Source: Iningainema tapete BLCC-T55 (GTDB lineage Bacteria > Cyanobacteriota > Cyanobacteriia > Cyanobacteriales > Nostocaceae). Taken from it: a stretch of 64,000 bases of DNA. How positions within the stretch are numbered: the stretch's first letter is position 1; every line of letters starts with the position of its first letter. Positions 8,519 through 17,208 of the stretch are shown one piece after another. The stretch is taken from the NCBI RefSeq assembly GCF_014698965.1, contig NZ_JACXAE010000134.1, forward strand, positions 186,001 to 250,000. The letters are read 5' to 3'. The notes under the pieces were generated by a model. The model was not told the DNA's origin. It was given only the letters and a program-made list of their open reading frames with translations, and did no database searches. Position numbers and translations under genes: made by a program.

Positions 8519-8758
8519 ATGAAAAAAATAGCTGCTTTCCTCGTGGGAGTTTCTCTTATAGTAATACCGGACGCTCTCATTCCTTTAAGGGCTGAAACTC
8601 CCGCTCAATTAGAATCTCCGCTAATTATTGCACAGGCAAGAACAAGACCATATAGGGGAAGAAGATGCGTTATTAGACGAGTTCGTATTCCAGGACGTTA
8701 TTACAGAGGACGCTACATACCCCCTAGAATAGTAACACGGCGCGTCTGTTATCGATAA
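8519..8758 (+). CDS. small secreted Arg/Tyr-rich protein
   Basis: A 79-aa protein with a Sec signal peptide (MKKIAAFLVGVSLIVIPDAL...RAE). The mature part of about 50 residues is very rich in Arg, Tyr, Pro and Gly (RPYRGRRCVIRRVRIPGRYY, then RGRYIPPRIV) with two Cys that could form one disulfide. An AGGAGT ribosome site precedes the ATG. The predicted mature peptide is strongly basic. Similar short basic secreted proteins occur in cyanobacteria without known function; binding to anionic polysaccharide or nucleic acid is only a guess. Confidence 0.65.
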   Translation: MKKIAAFLVGVSLIVIPDALIPLRAETPAQLESPLIIAQARTRPYRGRRCVIRRVRIPGRYYRGRYIPPRIVTRRVCYR

Positions 8759-8975
8759 GTTATTTTTATAGCTAACTTGTCCTAAGTAGGGGCAATCTTA
8801 CGAAAGTTCATGTTAAAATGCGTAGCCAATGGGACAAGTTATAAGTGTACAGTAAATTTGCACTGTTTTTTAGAAGCAATTATACCAATTCATAATTCAT
8901 AATTTGTAATTATCAAGGTAGGGTATAGACAGGGTTTTGGGGTCTGAATCTGTTTGCGACGCGCGAGAATTGGTA

Positions 8976-10292
8976 TTAAATGTCGAGGACAACTCTTGAG
9001 GTTCTTGGTTGAGAAATACAGATTAACACTGAACCATCTTCTACCGTAGCAGTTGGTTCTTCCTGATAATCAATCTCACCAGCAGTGATTTTACACATAC
9101 AAGTTCCGCAGACACCGACACGACAACTAAAGTCCGGATTAATATCATTCGCCTCGGCAAATTCCAAAATACTACCATCGCTCTTGTTCCAATTCAGAGT
9201 TTTGCCAGATTTGGCAAAAACAATCTCTGCAACTTCTTCTCCCTCACCTACAGTTGCTACTCTTTGTTGGTTTTCAGATGCACCTTTCGGTTTACCGAAA
9301 GATTCAAAGAAGACTCTACTTTCAGGCACTCCCGATTCCTTGAGTCCTTGCATAATAGACTCCATAAAGGATGGAGAACCACACAGGAAATACTCAGCTT
9401 CTTGTCTAACTAACCTTTTAATCAGAGCAGCATCGACATAACCAATACTGTGGTAGTGTCCCTCATCTTCTGAAGTAGGACGGCTGTAGCAATAATGCAC
9501 ATTCAGTTTAGGATTTTGTTGGGCTAACTGTTTCACCTCATCACGGAAAGCATGGAATTTACCATCCCTAGCGCCATGCAAAAACCAAATCGGGCAATCG
9601 CGATTGAGAAGAGTAATGGCTTTTGCCATACTAATCATGGGAGTAATTCCAACCCCATTGCTAATCAGCACCGCAGGGGTAGACTTTTTGACATCCAAAA
9701 CAAACTTGCCGTTTGGTGGTTTTGCTGAAATTACCAAACCTTCATTAATATAATCGTGCATAAAGTTAGACGCTACACCAGGCGATACATCTAAACCGTT
9801 GGGACCTTCTCGCTTAATTGAGAGGCGATAATATGTACAAGGTTCAGAATAATCAGAAAGCGAGTAGGTGCGAATGACAGGTTGATCTTTTCCGGGAATA
9901 TCCAATTTGATAGTTAAAAATTGACCCGGTTGAAAGTTAGGAATTTCGCTTTTATCCTCTGGCTGCAAGTAGAAAGAGGTAATTTCCTCGCTTTCTTTAA
10001 CCTTGCGAACAACTACAAAGTTTCGCCAATCTTTCCAGACATTACTATTAGATTTTACCTCAGTAGTTACTGATTCAAGTCTAGCCTTACTCGTCAAAAA
10101 TAAGCCAAAAATAGCACCACAGCCTGTTCCCAAGAGCGAGGAATAAACCCCGATTTGAGCAGCAGATTTATCTTTGGGATGGGTTAATCCAATAGCCACA
10201 CCAGAAACGATGGTAACTACTGAAAATGCGAGACTTGCAGCAGCAGCACTTCTGAGAATGGGATTCTTAATTTGTCGAATATTTTCTAACAT
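8976..10292 (-). CDS. membrane-anchored FNR-type reductase fused to 2Fe-2S ferredoxin
   Basis: A 438-aa electron-transfer flavoprotein. Two hydrophobic stretches near the N-terminus (about residues 13-36 and 46-66) probably anchor it. An FAD-binding FNR-like domain follows (RTYSLSDYSEPCTYYRLSIK, the R-x-Y-S motif). The NAD(P)-binding part has ISNGVGITPMISM and ends in YFLCGSP and FFESFG. The C-terminal plant-type ferredoxin domain has the cluster Cys set CRVGVCGTCMC plus a later Cys (SVLICIS). This domain order is found in reductases of the Hcr/vanillate-demethylase type. It may feed electrons to an unknown membrane or soluble acceptor; no oxygenase partner lies beside it. Confidence 0.82.
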   Translation of the reverse strand: MLENIRQIKNPILRSAAAASLAFSVVTIVSGVAIGLTHPKDKSAAQIGVYSSLLGTGCGAIFGLFLTSKARLESVTTEVKSNSNVWKDWRNFVVVRKVKESEEITSFYLQPEDKSEIPNFQPGQFLTIKLDIPGKDQPVIRTYSLSDYSEPCTYYRLSIKREGPNGLDVSPGVASNFMHDYINEGLVISAKPPNGKFVLDVKKSTPAVLISNGVGITPMISMAKAITLLNRDCPIWFLHGARDGKFHAFRDEVKQLAQQNPKLNVHYCYSRPTSEDEGHYHSIGYVDAALIKRLVRQEAEYFLCGSPSFMESIMQGLKESGVPESRVFFESFGKPKGASENQQRVATVGEGEEVAEIVFAKSGKTLNWNKSDGSILEFAEANDINPDFSCRVGVCGTCMCKITAGEIDYQEEPTATVEDGSVLICISQPRTSRVVLDI

Positions 10293-10619
10293 TAAGATGT
10301 TTCCTCTTCATTTGTTGACGCTAGAACCGCGATAGGGTAGACAATCGCCCTTCTAGTCTGCCTGTATCGTGTCGTTATCACCTTTGCTTTGAACTGTAAA
10401 TCGATTGTTGCTTGAATAATTAATCGAAAAATTATTAATAATTAAGAATTGACATATAGAAAACTGAAAATTTGTCTAGAAAGTTCTTATATATTTCTCA
10501 GCAAAATCTCAATTTTCAGCATCTCGGTGATTGAACATAAATAAATATAACGATAAGGGTTTTTGCTTACTCATGTTTGTATAAAATATATAATGTATAG
10601 TTTTATAATTTTTATGTAA
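10293..10619. other. AT-rich intergenic region, no gene seen
   Basis: About 330 bp of AT-rich sequence upstream of the reductase gene. It presumably carries that gene's promoter. I see no convincing operator, RNA gene or open frame. Confidence 0.4.
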
Positions 10620-10787
10620 AAAAAGTACATTTGTCTAGTAAAAACTAGCGCAGTACCGATACGCGATCGCGATTCCTTGATTCCGAAAAAATTAGCAGAA
10701 TTAATTGACCAAGCTTTGGTTGATAAACCGGAAATTCACTTTAAAGATGCTACTAGTTTTAAGCAGGCTTTGTCTAATGTGCTGTAA
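10620..10787 (+). pseudogene. C-terminal remnant of a Ser/Thr protein kinase (tentative)
   Basis: An open stretch without start reads ...VPIRDRDSLIPKKLAELIDQ, then ALVDKPEIHFKDATSFKQAL and a TAA. This resembles the last part of the kinase domain in cyanobacterial PKN-type kinases, where IPKxLAxxIDxAL precedes a (Y/H)F(K/Q)TAxxFKQAL helix. The catalytic parts are absent. It ends 18 bp before the RelE-type antitoxin gene. Identification is from motif memory only. Confidence 0.4.
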
Positions 10788-10805
10788 TAGAGATGGAGGA
10801 AAGTT

Positions 10806-11045
10806 ATGACAAAAGTAATTGAGGCATTGCAGTCAGCTCAGTTCCTTGTAGATGCTAACGGTCAGCCGATTGCTGTGCAGCTTAGTATTAATGCTTGGGA
10901 AACCTTGTTGAATTGGATTGAGGATCAAGAAGACAAAGCGATCGTGAAAGCGGCTCTACCTAAATTGCAGCGCTTACGAGAGCATTCGGACAACTCAGAC
11001 TGGGTAGATTGGTCTGCTGTAAAAGATACTTGGGATAGCGAGTGA
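10806..11045 (+). CDS. antitoxin of a RelE-type pair
   Basis: A 79-aa protein whose N-terminus (ALQSAQFLVDANGQPIAVQL) resembles the short beta-rich start of Phd/RelB-like cyanobacterial antitoxins, followed by helices and a Trp/Asp-rich tail (NSDWVDWSAVKDTWDSE) that would bind the toxin. A GGAGG ribosome site is directly upstream. The toxin gene begins 9 bp after its stop. The role is assigned mainly from position and size. Confidence 0.75.
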   Translation: MTKVIEALQSAQFLVDANGQPIAVQLSINAWETLLNWIEDQEDKAIVKAALPKLQRLREHSDNSDWVDWSAVKDTWDSE

Positions 11046-11054
11046 GGCTTTTTA

Positions 11055-11354
11055 ATGTATCGAGTCCGGTTACTTGCTGCCGTCTACCGAGAACGTAAAG
11101 CTCTACCAGGAGTTATTCGCCAACGGATCAAGAAAATTATTGATGATTTGGAAGATAATCCTCGTCTCCATAACAGTATTGCCCTCCAATTGGACAACAT
11201 GGAAATCTGGGAAGCGCGAAGAATTCGAGTGGACGATTGGCGTATTATCTACGCGATTGATGAAGAATTCCAACAAGTTGCCATACTTGCGATTCGCCAG
11301 CGTCCACCATATGACTATGAAGATTTAGGTGATTTGTTTAGCAACCTAGAATAA
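11055..11354 (+). CDS. RelE/ParE-superfamily toxin
   Basis: A 99-aa RelE-fold protein. The family strand pattern is visible: an N-terminal helix (VIRQRIKKIIDDLEDNPR), then WEARRIRVDDWRIIYAIDE with the conserved Arg residues and RxIYxI motif, and VAILAIRQRPPYDYEDL at the C-terminus. RelE-type toxins cleave ribosome-bound mRNA; ParE types poison gyrase. The basic central strand fits a RelE-like RNase, but the distinction cannot be made safely. It is co-oriented with the antitoxin, spaced 9 bp. Confidence 0.85.
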   Translation: MYRVRLLAAVYRERKALPGVIRQRIKKIIDDLEDNPRLHNSIALQLDNMEIWEARRIRVDDWRIIYAIDEEFQQVAILAIRQRPPYDYEDLGDLFSNLE

Positions 11355-11410
11355 TTCCACAATTCTACTGCCTTGCTTAAACTGCCTCTCGAGTTAAACT
11401 ACTGCCCTAT

Positions 11411-13153
11411 TCAAACTAACACATCGGTCAAACCAGTTTTCAACAACCTGGCAAAACGGGAATTGGGATCGTTGGCTAAGTTTTCGCGCTCACCGTATTC
11501 GATAATCTCACCCTTTTCTAAAATCAAGATTTGATCTGCCCGTTGCACTGTCGCCAAGCGGTGAGCGATGATGATCCCAGTACGCCCTTGTAGTAGTTTG
11601 TCCACTGCAGACTCTATCAGCTTCTCTGTTGTGGGATCGAGACGGGAAGATGCTTCATCAAGAATTACCAAACCGGGATTTTTAAGAAAAATCCTGACAA
11701 ATGCTAGCAACTGCGCCTCGCCCGCAGAAAGTCCACCACTGTCCGAACCCAATTGTGTGTCTAACCCGTTGGGCAATAACTGCAACCATTCAGATAGTCC
11801 CAGCAACTCCAATGTTTCCTGGATTTGTTCATCTTTAACATGATTGTTGAAAAATGTCAAGTTATTACGCACGGTGGTTTGAAAGAGTTGTACGTCCTGA
11901 GTTACCAGCCCCACGCGCTGCCGCAAATCCCTCATGGGTGTAGAATCAATTGCCATACCACCCAAGCGGATGCTTCCCTGTTGGGGATCGTACAGACGTA
12001 GCAACAGCCTTGCTAAGGTTGTCTTTCCGCTACCAGTGCGCCCCAGCAGTCCCAAAACTTGTCCTGCTGGTAGATGGAAGGAGATATTTTGGAGAGTAGG
12101 GGCTTTGTCATAGCTAAATGAGACATGCTCAAAAACCACAGATAGTCCCCCTGCTGCCAACTGTTTATCTCCTCCAGGGCTTTGTTTAGATTTGACTTGT
12201 AATAATTCTTTAATGCGGTAAATACTGGCTTGTGCTTGCTGTAGATCCTCTAAGTGTGTTCGGATTTGTTCAATCGGTTTTTGGAGAAGGTTACTGTAAT
12301 AAAAAATGAGATATACTGTACCGATAGTAATTGTATGTTGACTCCACAGATAAGCGCTCACAGCTAAGGCGATCGCATTAAGAGCCGCAAACAAACCGAT
12401 TGTTGTTCCCCAAAGAATCGTCTCAGCGAAGCGTGCTTGATGGTATGTGGGCAGCCAGCGTTGCAAAATCACGTAGAAGCGATGCATGACATAGCTGACA
12501 GCTCCCAGCCCCCTGATGTCTTCAGTAGCAGCTAGTTGCTCACCCAAAAAGCCAAAAAACTCAGCCCCCACTTGGCGATAGGCTACCCAATAAGAAACAG
12601 CTCTGGAACGGAGTTTAACCAAAATCAGCAGCGCGGTGATGGTAAAAAATGTTAGCCCCAAACCAGCTCGCCAATCCTCGTACAAGAGAATCACCAGCAC
12701 ACCTAATAGCAGAATTGCATTACCTAACACGTTGATTGTAAATTGGGAAAAGAACCGAGAAAGAGCGCCCACATCCCCATCTACTCGCTCAACCAACTCT
12801 CCAGGAGTCTGCAATTTGTGAAAAGACAAGTCTAATTTTAAACAGTGTTCAACCAAGTCAGCCCGTAGTGCATTCGTCGCTACCCAAGCGACATTTTCAC
12901 CTAAGTATGTAGCGCTTACCGCTAGAATTTGAGTAACCAGCGCCACAGTAATAAAGAGTACAGCGGCAATAAATAAGGATTGCTGGGAACCACCGTTAAC
13001 GGCTGTGTCAATAAAGTAGCGCAGGATTTGTGGGTTGAGCAATTGTAAGCCAATGCTGCCCAAGAGGGTGATGGCTAACCAGACAATGCGACTCAGTTGG
13101 GGTGACAGGTAGTCAACGAGTAAATCCCGGTATTGCTTCAAGGCAATTTTCAT
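11411..13153 (-). CDS. ABC exporter half-transporter (TMD-NBD)
   Basis: A 580-aa fused exporter half. The membrane domain starts near residue 20 and includes YLGENVAWVATNALRADL and the coupling segment FHKLQTPGELVERVDGDVG. The ATPase has Walker A LGRTGSGKTTLARLLL, signature LSAGEAQ, Walker B LVILDE, D-loop SSRLD and the switch His in IIAHR. The signature SAGE instead of SGGQ may make one composite site weak, as in heterodimeric exporters. That supports pairing with the half-transporter at 6515-8347, although 3 kb of other genes lie between. Substrate unknown. Confidence 0.85.
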   Translation of the reverse strand: MKIALKQYRDLLVDYLSPQLSRIVWLAITLLGSIGLQLLNPQILRYFIDTAVNGGSQQSLFIAAVLFITVALVTQILAVSATYLGENVAWVATNALRADLVEHCLKLDLSFHKLQTPGELVERVDGDVGALSRFFSQFTINVLGNAILLLGVLVILLYEDWRAGLGLTFFTITALLILVKLRSRAVSYWVAYRQVGAEFFGFLGEQLAATEDIRGLGAVSYVMHRFYVILQRWLPTYHQARFAETILWGTTIGLFAALNAIALAVSAYLWSQHTITIGTVYLIFYYSNLLQKPIEQIRTHLEDLQQAQASIYRIKELLQVKSKQSPGGDKQLAAGGLSVVFEHVSFSYDKAPTLQNISFHLPAGQVLGLLGRTGSGKTTLARLLLRLYDPQQGSIRLGGMAIDSTPMRDLRQRVGLVTQDVQLFQTTVRNNLTFFNNHVKDEQIQETLELLGLSEWLQLLPNGLDTQLGSDSGGLSAGEAQLLAFVRIFLKNPGLVILDEASSRLDPTTEKLIESAVDKLLQGRTGIIIAHRLATVQRADQILILEKGEIIEYGERENLANDPNSRFARLLKTGLTDVLV

Positions 13154-13186
13154 TACTCTTGGTTCCCTCCAGGGGCTTGCTTATTT

Positions 13187-13281
13187 GGTACGTAGTTGCG
13201 CTGTCTAGCCTTCTCAATCGCGGAGACGCTGCGCGAACGGCAACGCCTGACGGCGAACGCGCGAGCGCGCAACTACGTACC
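13187..13281. repeat. 95-bp element with 15-bp perfect terminal inverted repeats
   Basis: GGTACGTAGTTGCGC at 13187-13201 is matched exactly in inverse by GCGCAACTACGTACC at 13267-13281. The interior contains GGAGACGCTGCGCGAACG, a motif that recurs between genes of filamentous cyanobacteria. The structure resembles a small non-autonomous mobile element or a repeated extragenic palindrome. No flanking duplication was recognised. Confidence 0.55.
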
Positions 13282-13336
13282 TATTAAAGTTACTACTACT
13301 GACAACAATTTTCACTCAAATTGAACACATTTGTCA

Positions 13337-13356
13337 GGGCGAACAGCCGTTCGCCC
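13337..13356. repeat. extragenic palindrome GGGCGAAC-AGCC-GTTCGCCC
   Basis: Perfect 8-bp inverted repeat with a 4-bp loop, between divergent genes. It is a common type of intergenic palindrome in cyanobacteria. It has no T-tract, so it is not called a terminator. Confidence 0.5.
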
Positions 13357-13457
13357 CTACAATTATGTAATTGTGTGTATTTCAATTAAAGGAAAACTGC
13401 TGTAAATATTTATGAGTTGAGTTTTTAACTCCTGACTCCTGTCTCCTGACTTCTATA

Positions 13458-14384
13458 ATGATGCATCAAAGTTCCGGTCGTTGGCGTTTAGGTCTAGCAT
13501 TATCGCTATTGACCGTTTTTTTATGGGGAATTCTACCTATTGCTTTGGCGGTGACGCTACAAGCACTAGATGTTTACACTGTCACTTGGTTTCGCTTTGT
13601 AATGTCGTTTGCGTTGTTGGCGATTTTTTTAGCAGTGCGGGGAAAATTACCTACGCTGCAACAACTGCGCTCTACTTCTTGGCAGTTGTTAGCTTGCGCC
13701 ACAATCTTCTTAGCTAGTAATTACATTCTTTTCTTGCAAGGTTTAGCCCTAACTTCACCCACTAATGCCGAAGTGATTATTCAGTTAGCACCTTTGCTCA
13801 TGAGCTTTGGCGGATTAGTTGTGTTTAAAGAACGTTATACGCTACTACAGTGGATGAGCGTAGGTGTACTTACCTTAGGTTTGGCGTTATTTTTCCACGA
13901 ACAGTTAGCTTCTTTAATTACAGCAAGAGGTACATATCTTTTTGGTAGTGGTTTGACTATTCTCGGAGCCGTAGCCTGGGCTATTTATGCTTTGGCACAA
14001 AAGCAGTTGTTACGCTCTTTATCTTCTGGGAGCATTATGCTGTTAATTTATGGAGGATGTGCTTTATTATTCACTCCCTTTGCCACTCCAAAAGCAATTT
14101 TTACACTTAATGCTTTCCATTTGGGTACATTGGTGTTTTGTAGTCTAAATACTTTAGTTGCTTATGGTGCTTTTGCTGAATCTTTGGAACATTGGGAAGC
14201 GTCAAGAGTAAGTGCAGTGCTAGCTTTAGCTCCCATTGTTACTTTAATAGCAGTTTGGTGTGTATCAGTGTTAGCACCTAATTTGTTAGCTCCAGAACGC
14301 CTTGGTTTCATAGGTGTATTAGGGGCAATTGCGGTGGTAGTAGGTTCAGTTGCGATCGCGTTAGGTAAACGTCGTCACTCCTAA
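13458..14384 (+). CDS. EamA/DMT-superfamily permease
   Basis: A 308-aa integral membrane protein with about ten hydrophobic segments in two EamA repeats. Typical pieces are TVFLWGILPIALAVTLQALD and TVTWFRFVMSFALLAIFLA in the first half, and GAVAWAIYALAQKQLL in the second, with SPTNAEVIIQLAPL between. Family members export amino acids, nucleobases or other small metabolites; the substrate is unknown. It starts with two adjacent ATG codons (13458 and 13461). It stands alone, followed by 170 bp without a gene. Confidence 0.88.
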   Translation: MMHQSSGRWRLGLALSLLTVFLWGILPIALAVTLQALDVYTVTWFRFVMSFALLAIFLAVRGKLPTLQQLRSTSWQLLACATIFLASNYILFLQGLALTSPTNAEVIIQLAPLLMSFGGLVVFKERYTLLQWMSVGVLTLGLALFFHEQLASLITARGTYLFGSGLTILGAVAWAIYALAQKQLLRSLSSGSIMLLIYGGCALLFTPFATPKAIFTLNAFHLGTLVFCSLNTLVAYGAFAESLEHWEASRVSAVLALAPIVTLIAVWCVSVLAPNLLAPERLGFIGVLGAIAVVVGSVAIALGKRRHS

Positions 14385-14551
14385 TTTATAATGATTTAAA
14401 TATAATTACTTGCTTCTTTATTTATTCGTAAACACTGAGGCAGGTAATTTTTTTTTTGGTTATGATGACATCGTTTAACAACTACAACTATTTGGGTGCA
14501 AGCATCACTACCACAACAGTCGCATCTATGAATAAAATATATTTGCATTAA

Positions 14552-16228
14552 GTGATGAACAGCTTTTTTGCTCGTTGGACTAGCATCCTAAAAAACAATT
14601 CGTTGTTGCTAGTTATCTCAATGCTGCCAATATTTAGTATTAGTAATTCCGCCCTAGCAGCAAAACGAATTTATGCATCTTATACCGCTTTTGAACGCTC
14701 AATTTCCGTAAATGCTTTAGAAAATTATGCCAAAAAAGGTATAATTGAAGAAGATTTAGCTGCTTATATGCAGTACGTTAAACCAGAGCAATTAAAGCAA
14801 CTGCAACGAGTTTTACTAAGTCCAATTAAGCTCGATCACGTAGCAGTATCGCAATTTCTCTACACCCCACAAGGAGAATTTTTGCTGCGGCGGTTGGAAG
14901 AAGTAATTAAAACAGAATCTCGTCAACCAAAAGCAGGATTTCATGCTCTACGCTCAGCGCTCATTTTAGCGGCAAGAGAACCAGAAGGGTTAACACTATT
15001 AAATGTGTTGCATAAATATCCTGGTGCAAGTCTTTACATTGATTTGTCAAAGGCAATGGAAATAGCCGCTCAACTGCATCAACTGGTTAACGATACCCAG
15101 CGAGCAATCGCCGCAATAGAGCGCAAGTCAAATACAGAAGCTGCAACTATCCAACCACCACTCAACTTTCAACTACCAGATTTACGCCTGAAAGGACAAT
15201 TTGCTATAGAAAAACAGACTCTACAGCTTTTTGACAAAGCACGCAAACGATATTTGTTAACAGATATTTACCTTCCTAAAGTTCGTACTCCAGTGTCTGT
15301 CATCGTCATTTCTCATGGCTTGGGTTCAGACAGTAGTAACTATGAATATTTAGCTACTCATCTTGCTTCTTATGGATTGGCGGCGATAGTTCCCAACCAT
15401 CCAGGTAGCGACTCGAAACAATTGCGATCGCTTTTAAGTGGACGTGCTAATGAGATAGTACAAGCTTCAGAATTCTACAATCGACCATTAGACATAAAAT
15501 ACATACTAGACACCCTCACAGAGCGGAACAAATCGGATGCAAAGTTTCGCGATCGCTTAAATCTACAGCAAGTTGGAGTATTTGGTCAATCTTTTGGCGG
15601 CTACACAGCATTAGCCTTAGCAGGAGCAAAGATTAACGCAGAACAACTAAAAAAAGACTGTCAACCAAACACACTGCAACAAACCTGGAATGTATCCTTA
15701 TTACTCCAGTGTCGCGCACTCGAATTACTGAGCGACAACAAAGAATTTAACTTAAAGGATACAAGAGTCAAAGCTGTAATTGCAGTTAACCCACTTACCA
15801 GTTCAATTTTTGGCAAATCAGGCTTGAGCCAAATTCAAACTCCAGTCATGATTGTTGCCAGCAGTGACGATACCATTGCACCTGCATTATACGAACAAAT
15901 ATTGCCTTTCTCTTGGATTACTAACTCGCAAAAATATCTCGCAGTGCTTTCTGGTGGAACCCATTTTTCTATAATAGGCACAGCAAGAGGTACAAATGCG
16001 CAGGTAGCATTACCTTCAGAAGTAGTGGGAAACGATCCCAGTCAAGCACGTCGTTACATGAATTCTCTCAGTTTACCTTTCTTTGAAACTTACGTTGCCA
16101 GCAAACCACAATACGCTTCTTACCTCAACGCCGCTTACGCCCAAGCTATCTCTAGTAAATCTTTTGAATTAAGCCTCATCCAGTCTTTAAACAAAAGCGA
16201 ATTAGCACGGGTAGTTGAAAAAAGATGA
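14552..16228 (+). CDS. secreted alpha/beta hydrolase with DUF1400 domain
   Basis: Secreted or periplasmic hydrolase of about 558 aa. Translation may start at GTG 14552 or at the adjacent ATG 14555. A signal peptide ends near SNSALAA. The first 150 residues match the cyanobacterial DUF1400 region (ISVNALENYAKKGIIEEDLA, YTPQGEFLLRRLEEVI). The hydrolase fold follows, with VIVISHGLGSDSSNYEYLA (oxyanion region), the nucleophile elbow GQSFGG, an Asp in ASSDDTIAP and a His in SGGTHFSI. The likely role is esterase or lipase activity on an unknown substrate. A long C-terminal tail extends past the fold. Confidence 0.85.
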   Translation: MMNSFFARWTSILKNNSLLLVISMLPIFSISNSALAAKRIYASYTAFERSISVNALENYAKKGIIEEDLAAYMQYVKPEQLKQLQRVLLSPIKLDHVAVSQFLYTPQGEFLLRRLEEVIKTESRQPKAGFHALRSALILAAREPEGLTLLNVLHKYPGASLYIDLSKAMEIAAQLHQLVNDTQRAIAAIERKSNTEAATIQPPLNFQLPDLRLKGQFAIEKQTLQLFDKARKRYLLTDIYLPKVRTPVSVIVISHGLGSDSSNYEYLATHLASYGLAAIVPNHPGSDSKQLRSLLSGRANEIVQASEFYNRPLDIKYILDTLTERNKSDAKFRDRLNLQQVGVFGQSFGGYTALALAGAKINAEQLKKDCQPNTLQQTWNVSLLLQCRALELLSDNKEFNLKDTRVKAVIAVNPLTSSIFGKSGLSQIQTPVMIVASSDDTIAPALYEQILPFSWITNSQKYLAVLSGGTHFSIIGTARGTNAQVALPSEVVGNDPSQARRYMNSLSLPFFETYVASKPQYASYLNAAYAQAISSKSFELSLIQSLNKSELARVVEKR

Positions 16229-16254
16229 GTTATGAGTTATGTATTAGAGGTTAT

Positions 16255-16313
16255 GAATTCAGAATTCAGAATTCAGCAATAAAAAATCTATTGTACAGAT
16301 GTTCCGTCGGAAC
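16255..16313. repeat. GAATTCA tandem units and GTTCC-GTC-GGAAC hairpin
   Basis: The short gap before truB holds three tandem GAATTCA units (from 16255) and a hairpin GTTCC-GTC-GGAAC (16301-16313). Both types recur in cyanobacterial intergenic DNA. No gene or clear terminator is present. Confidence 0.45.
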
Positions 16314-16332
16314 GTCTCTACTTAACTAACTC

Positions 16333-17208
16333 GTGCAAGGATTCCTCAATCTCAACAAACCATTTAATTGGACTTCCCATGACTGTGTAGCGCGGGTGCG
16401 AAAACTCTTGCGCTTGAAACGGGTGGGACATGCTGGTACTTTAGATCCAGCAGCAACGGGGGTTTTACCTATCGCCGTTGGTAAAGCCACAAGACTATTA
16501 CAGTATCTTCCTAGTGAAAAAGCTTATCAAGCGACAATTCGTTTGGGAGTGCAAACCACAACTGATGACTTGCAAGGCGAAATCATTGCTTCTCAACCTT
16601 GCCCGGAGTTAAGTTTAGCAGTGGTAGAAAGTGCGCTACCAAAATTTCAAGGCAAAATTGAACAAATCCCACCTAGTTACAGCGCCATACAAGTCGAGGG
16701 AAAACGCTTGTACGACTTAGCACGTAAAGGCGAAATCGTAGAAGCCCCAGTGAGGATAGTAGAAATTTTTCAAATCGAAGTTTTGGATTGGCGTGCCGGA
16801 GATTTTCCGGAATTAGATGTGGCAATCGTTTGCGGTGCTGGTACATATATAAGAGCGATCGCTCGTGACTTAGGAACTATCTTAGAAACTGGTGGTACTC
16901 TCGCCGCTTTAAAACGTACTCAAAGTAGCGGGTTCCACCTAGCTTCTAGCCTTACCCTTACCGATTTAGAAACACAACTGCAAGCTGGAACCTTCCAACT
17001 CATTCCCGCAGATGCGGCATTACAGCATCTACCATCTGTGACTTTACCAGCACAAACCGCTCAGAAATGGTGTCAAGGACAGCGTGTTGCTGTAATTGAT
17101 GTATTGGGAATGTTGCGAGTGTACCATGAAGATGGAACATTTTTGGGAATTGGACAATCAAACGCTGAGGTGTTAATTCCCCAAATGGTTTTGTCAGGAA
17201 TAGGGTAG
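16333..17208 (+). CDS. truB: tRNA pseudouridine-55 synthase
   Basis: A 291-aa TruB, which converts U55 to pseudouridine in the T-loop of tRNAs. It starts at GTG with [19 protein letters not shown]. The catalytic Asp38 lies in [49 protein letters not shown] and the [15 protein letters not shown] motif complete the core, with a PUA-like C-terminal part. Length fits the bacterial family. It is not in an obvious operon; the decayed kinase gene converges from the right, its stop overlapping the truB 3' end by 15 bp. Confidence 0.95.
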   Translation: MQGFLNLNKPFNWTSHDCVARVRKLLRLKRVGHAGTLDPAATGVLPIAVGKATRLLQYLPSEKAYQATIRLGVQTTTDDLQGEIIASQPCPELSLAVVESALPKFQGKIEQIPPSYSAIQVEGKRLYDLARKGEIVEAPVRIVEIFQIEVLDWRAGDFPELDVAIVCGAGTYIRAIARDLGTILETGGTLAALKRTQSSGFHLASSLTLTDLETQLQAGTFQLIPADAALQHLPSVTLPAQTAQKWCQGQRVAVIDVLGMLRVYHEDGTFLGIGQSNAEVLIPQMVLSGIG

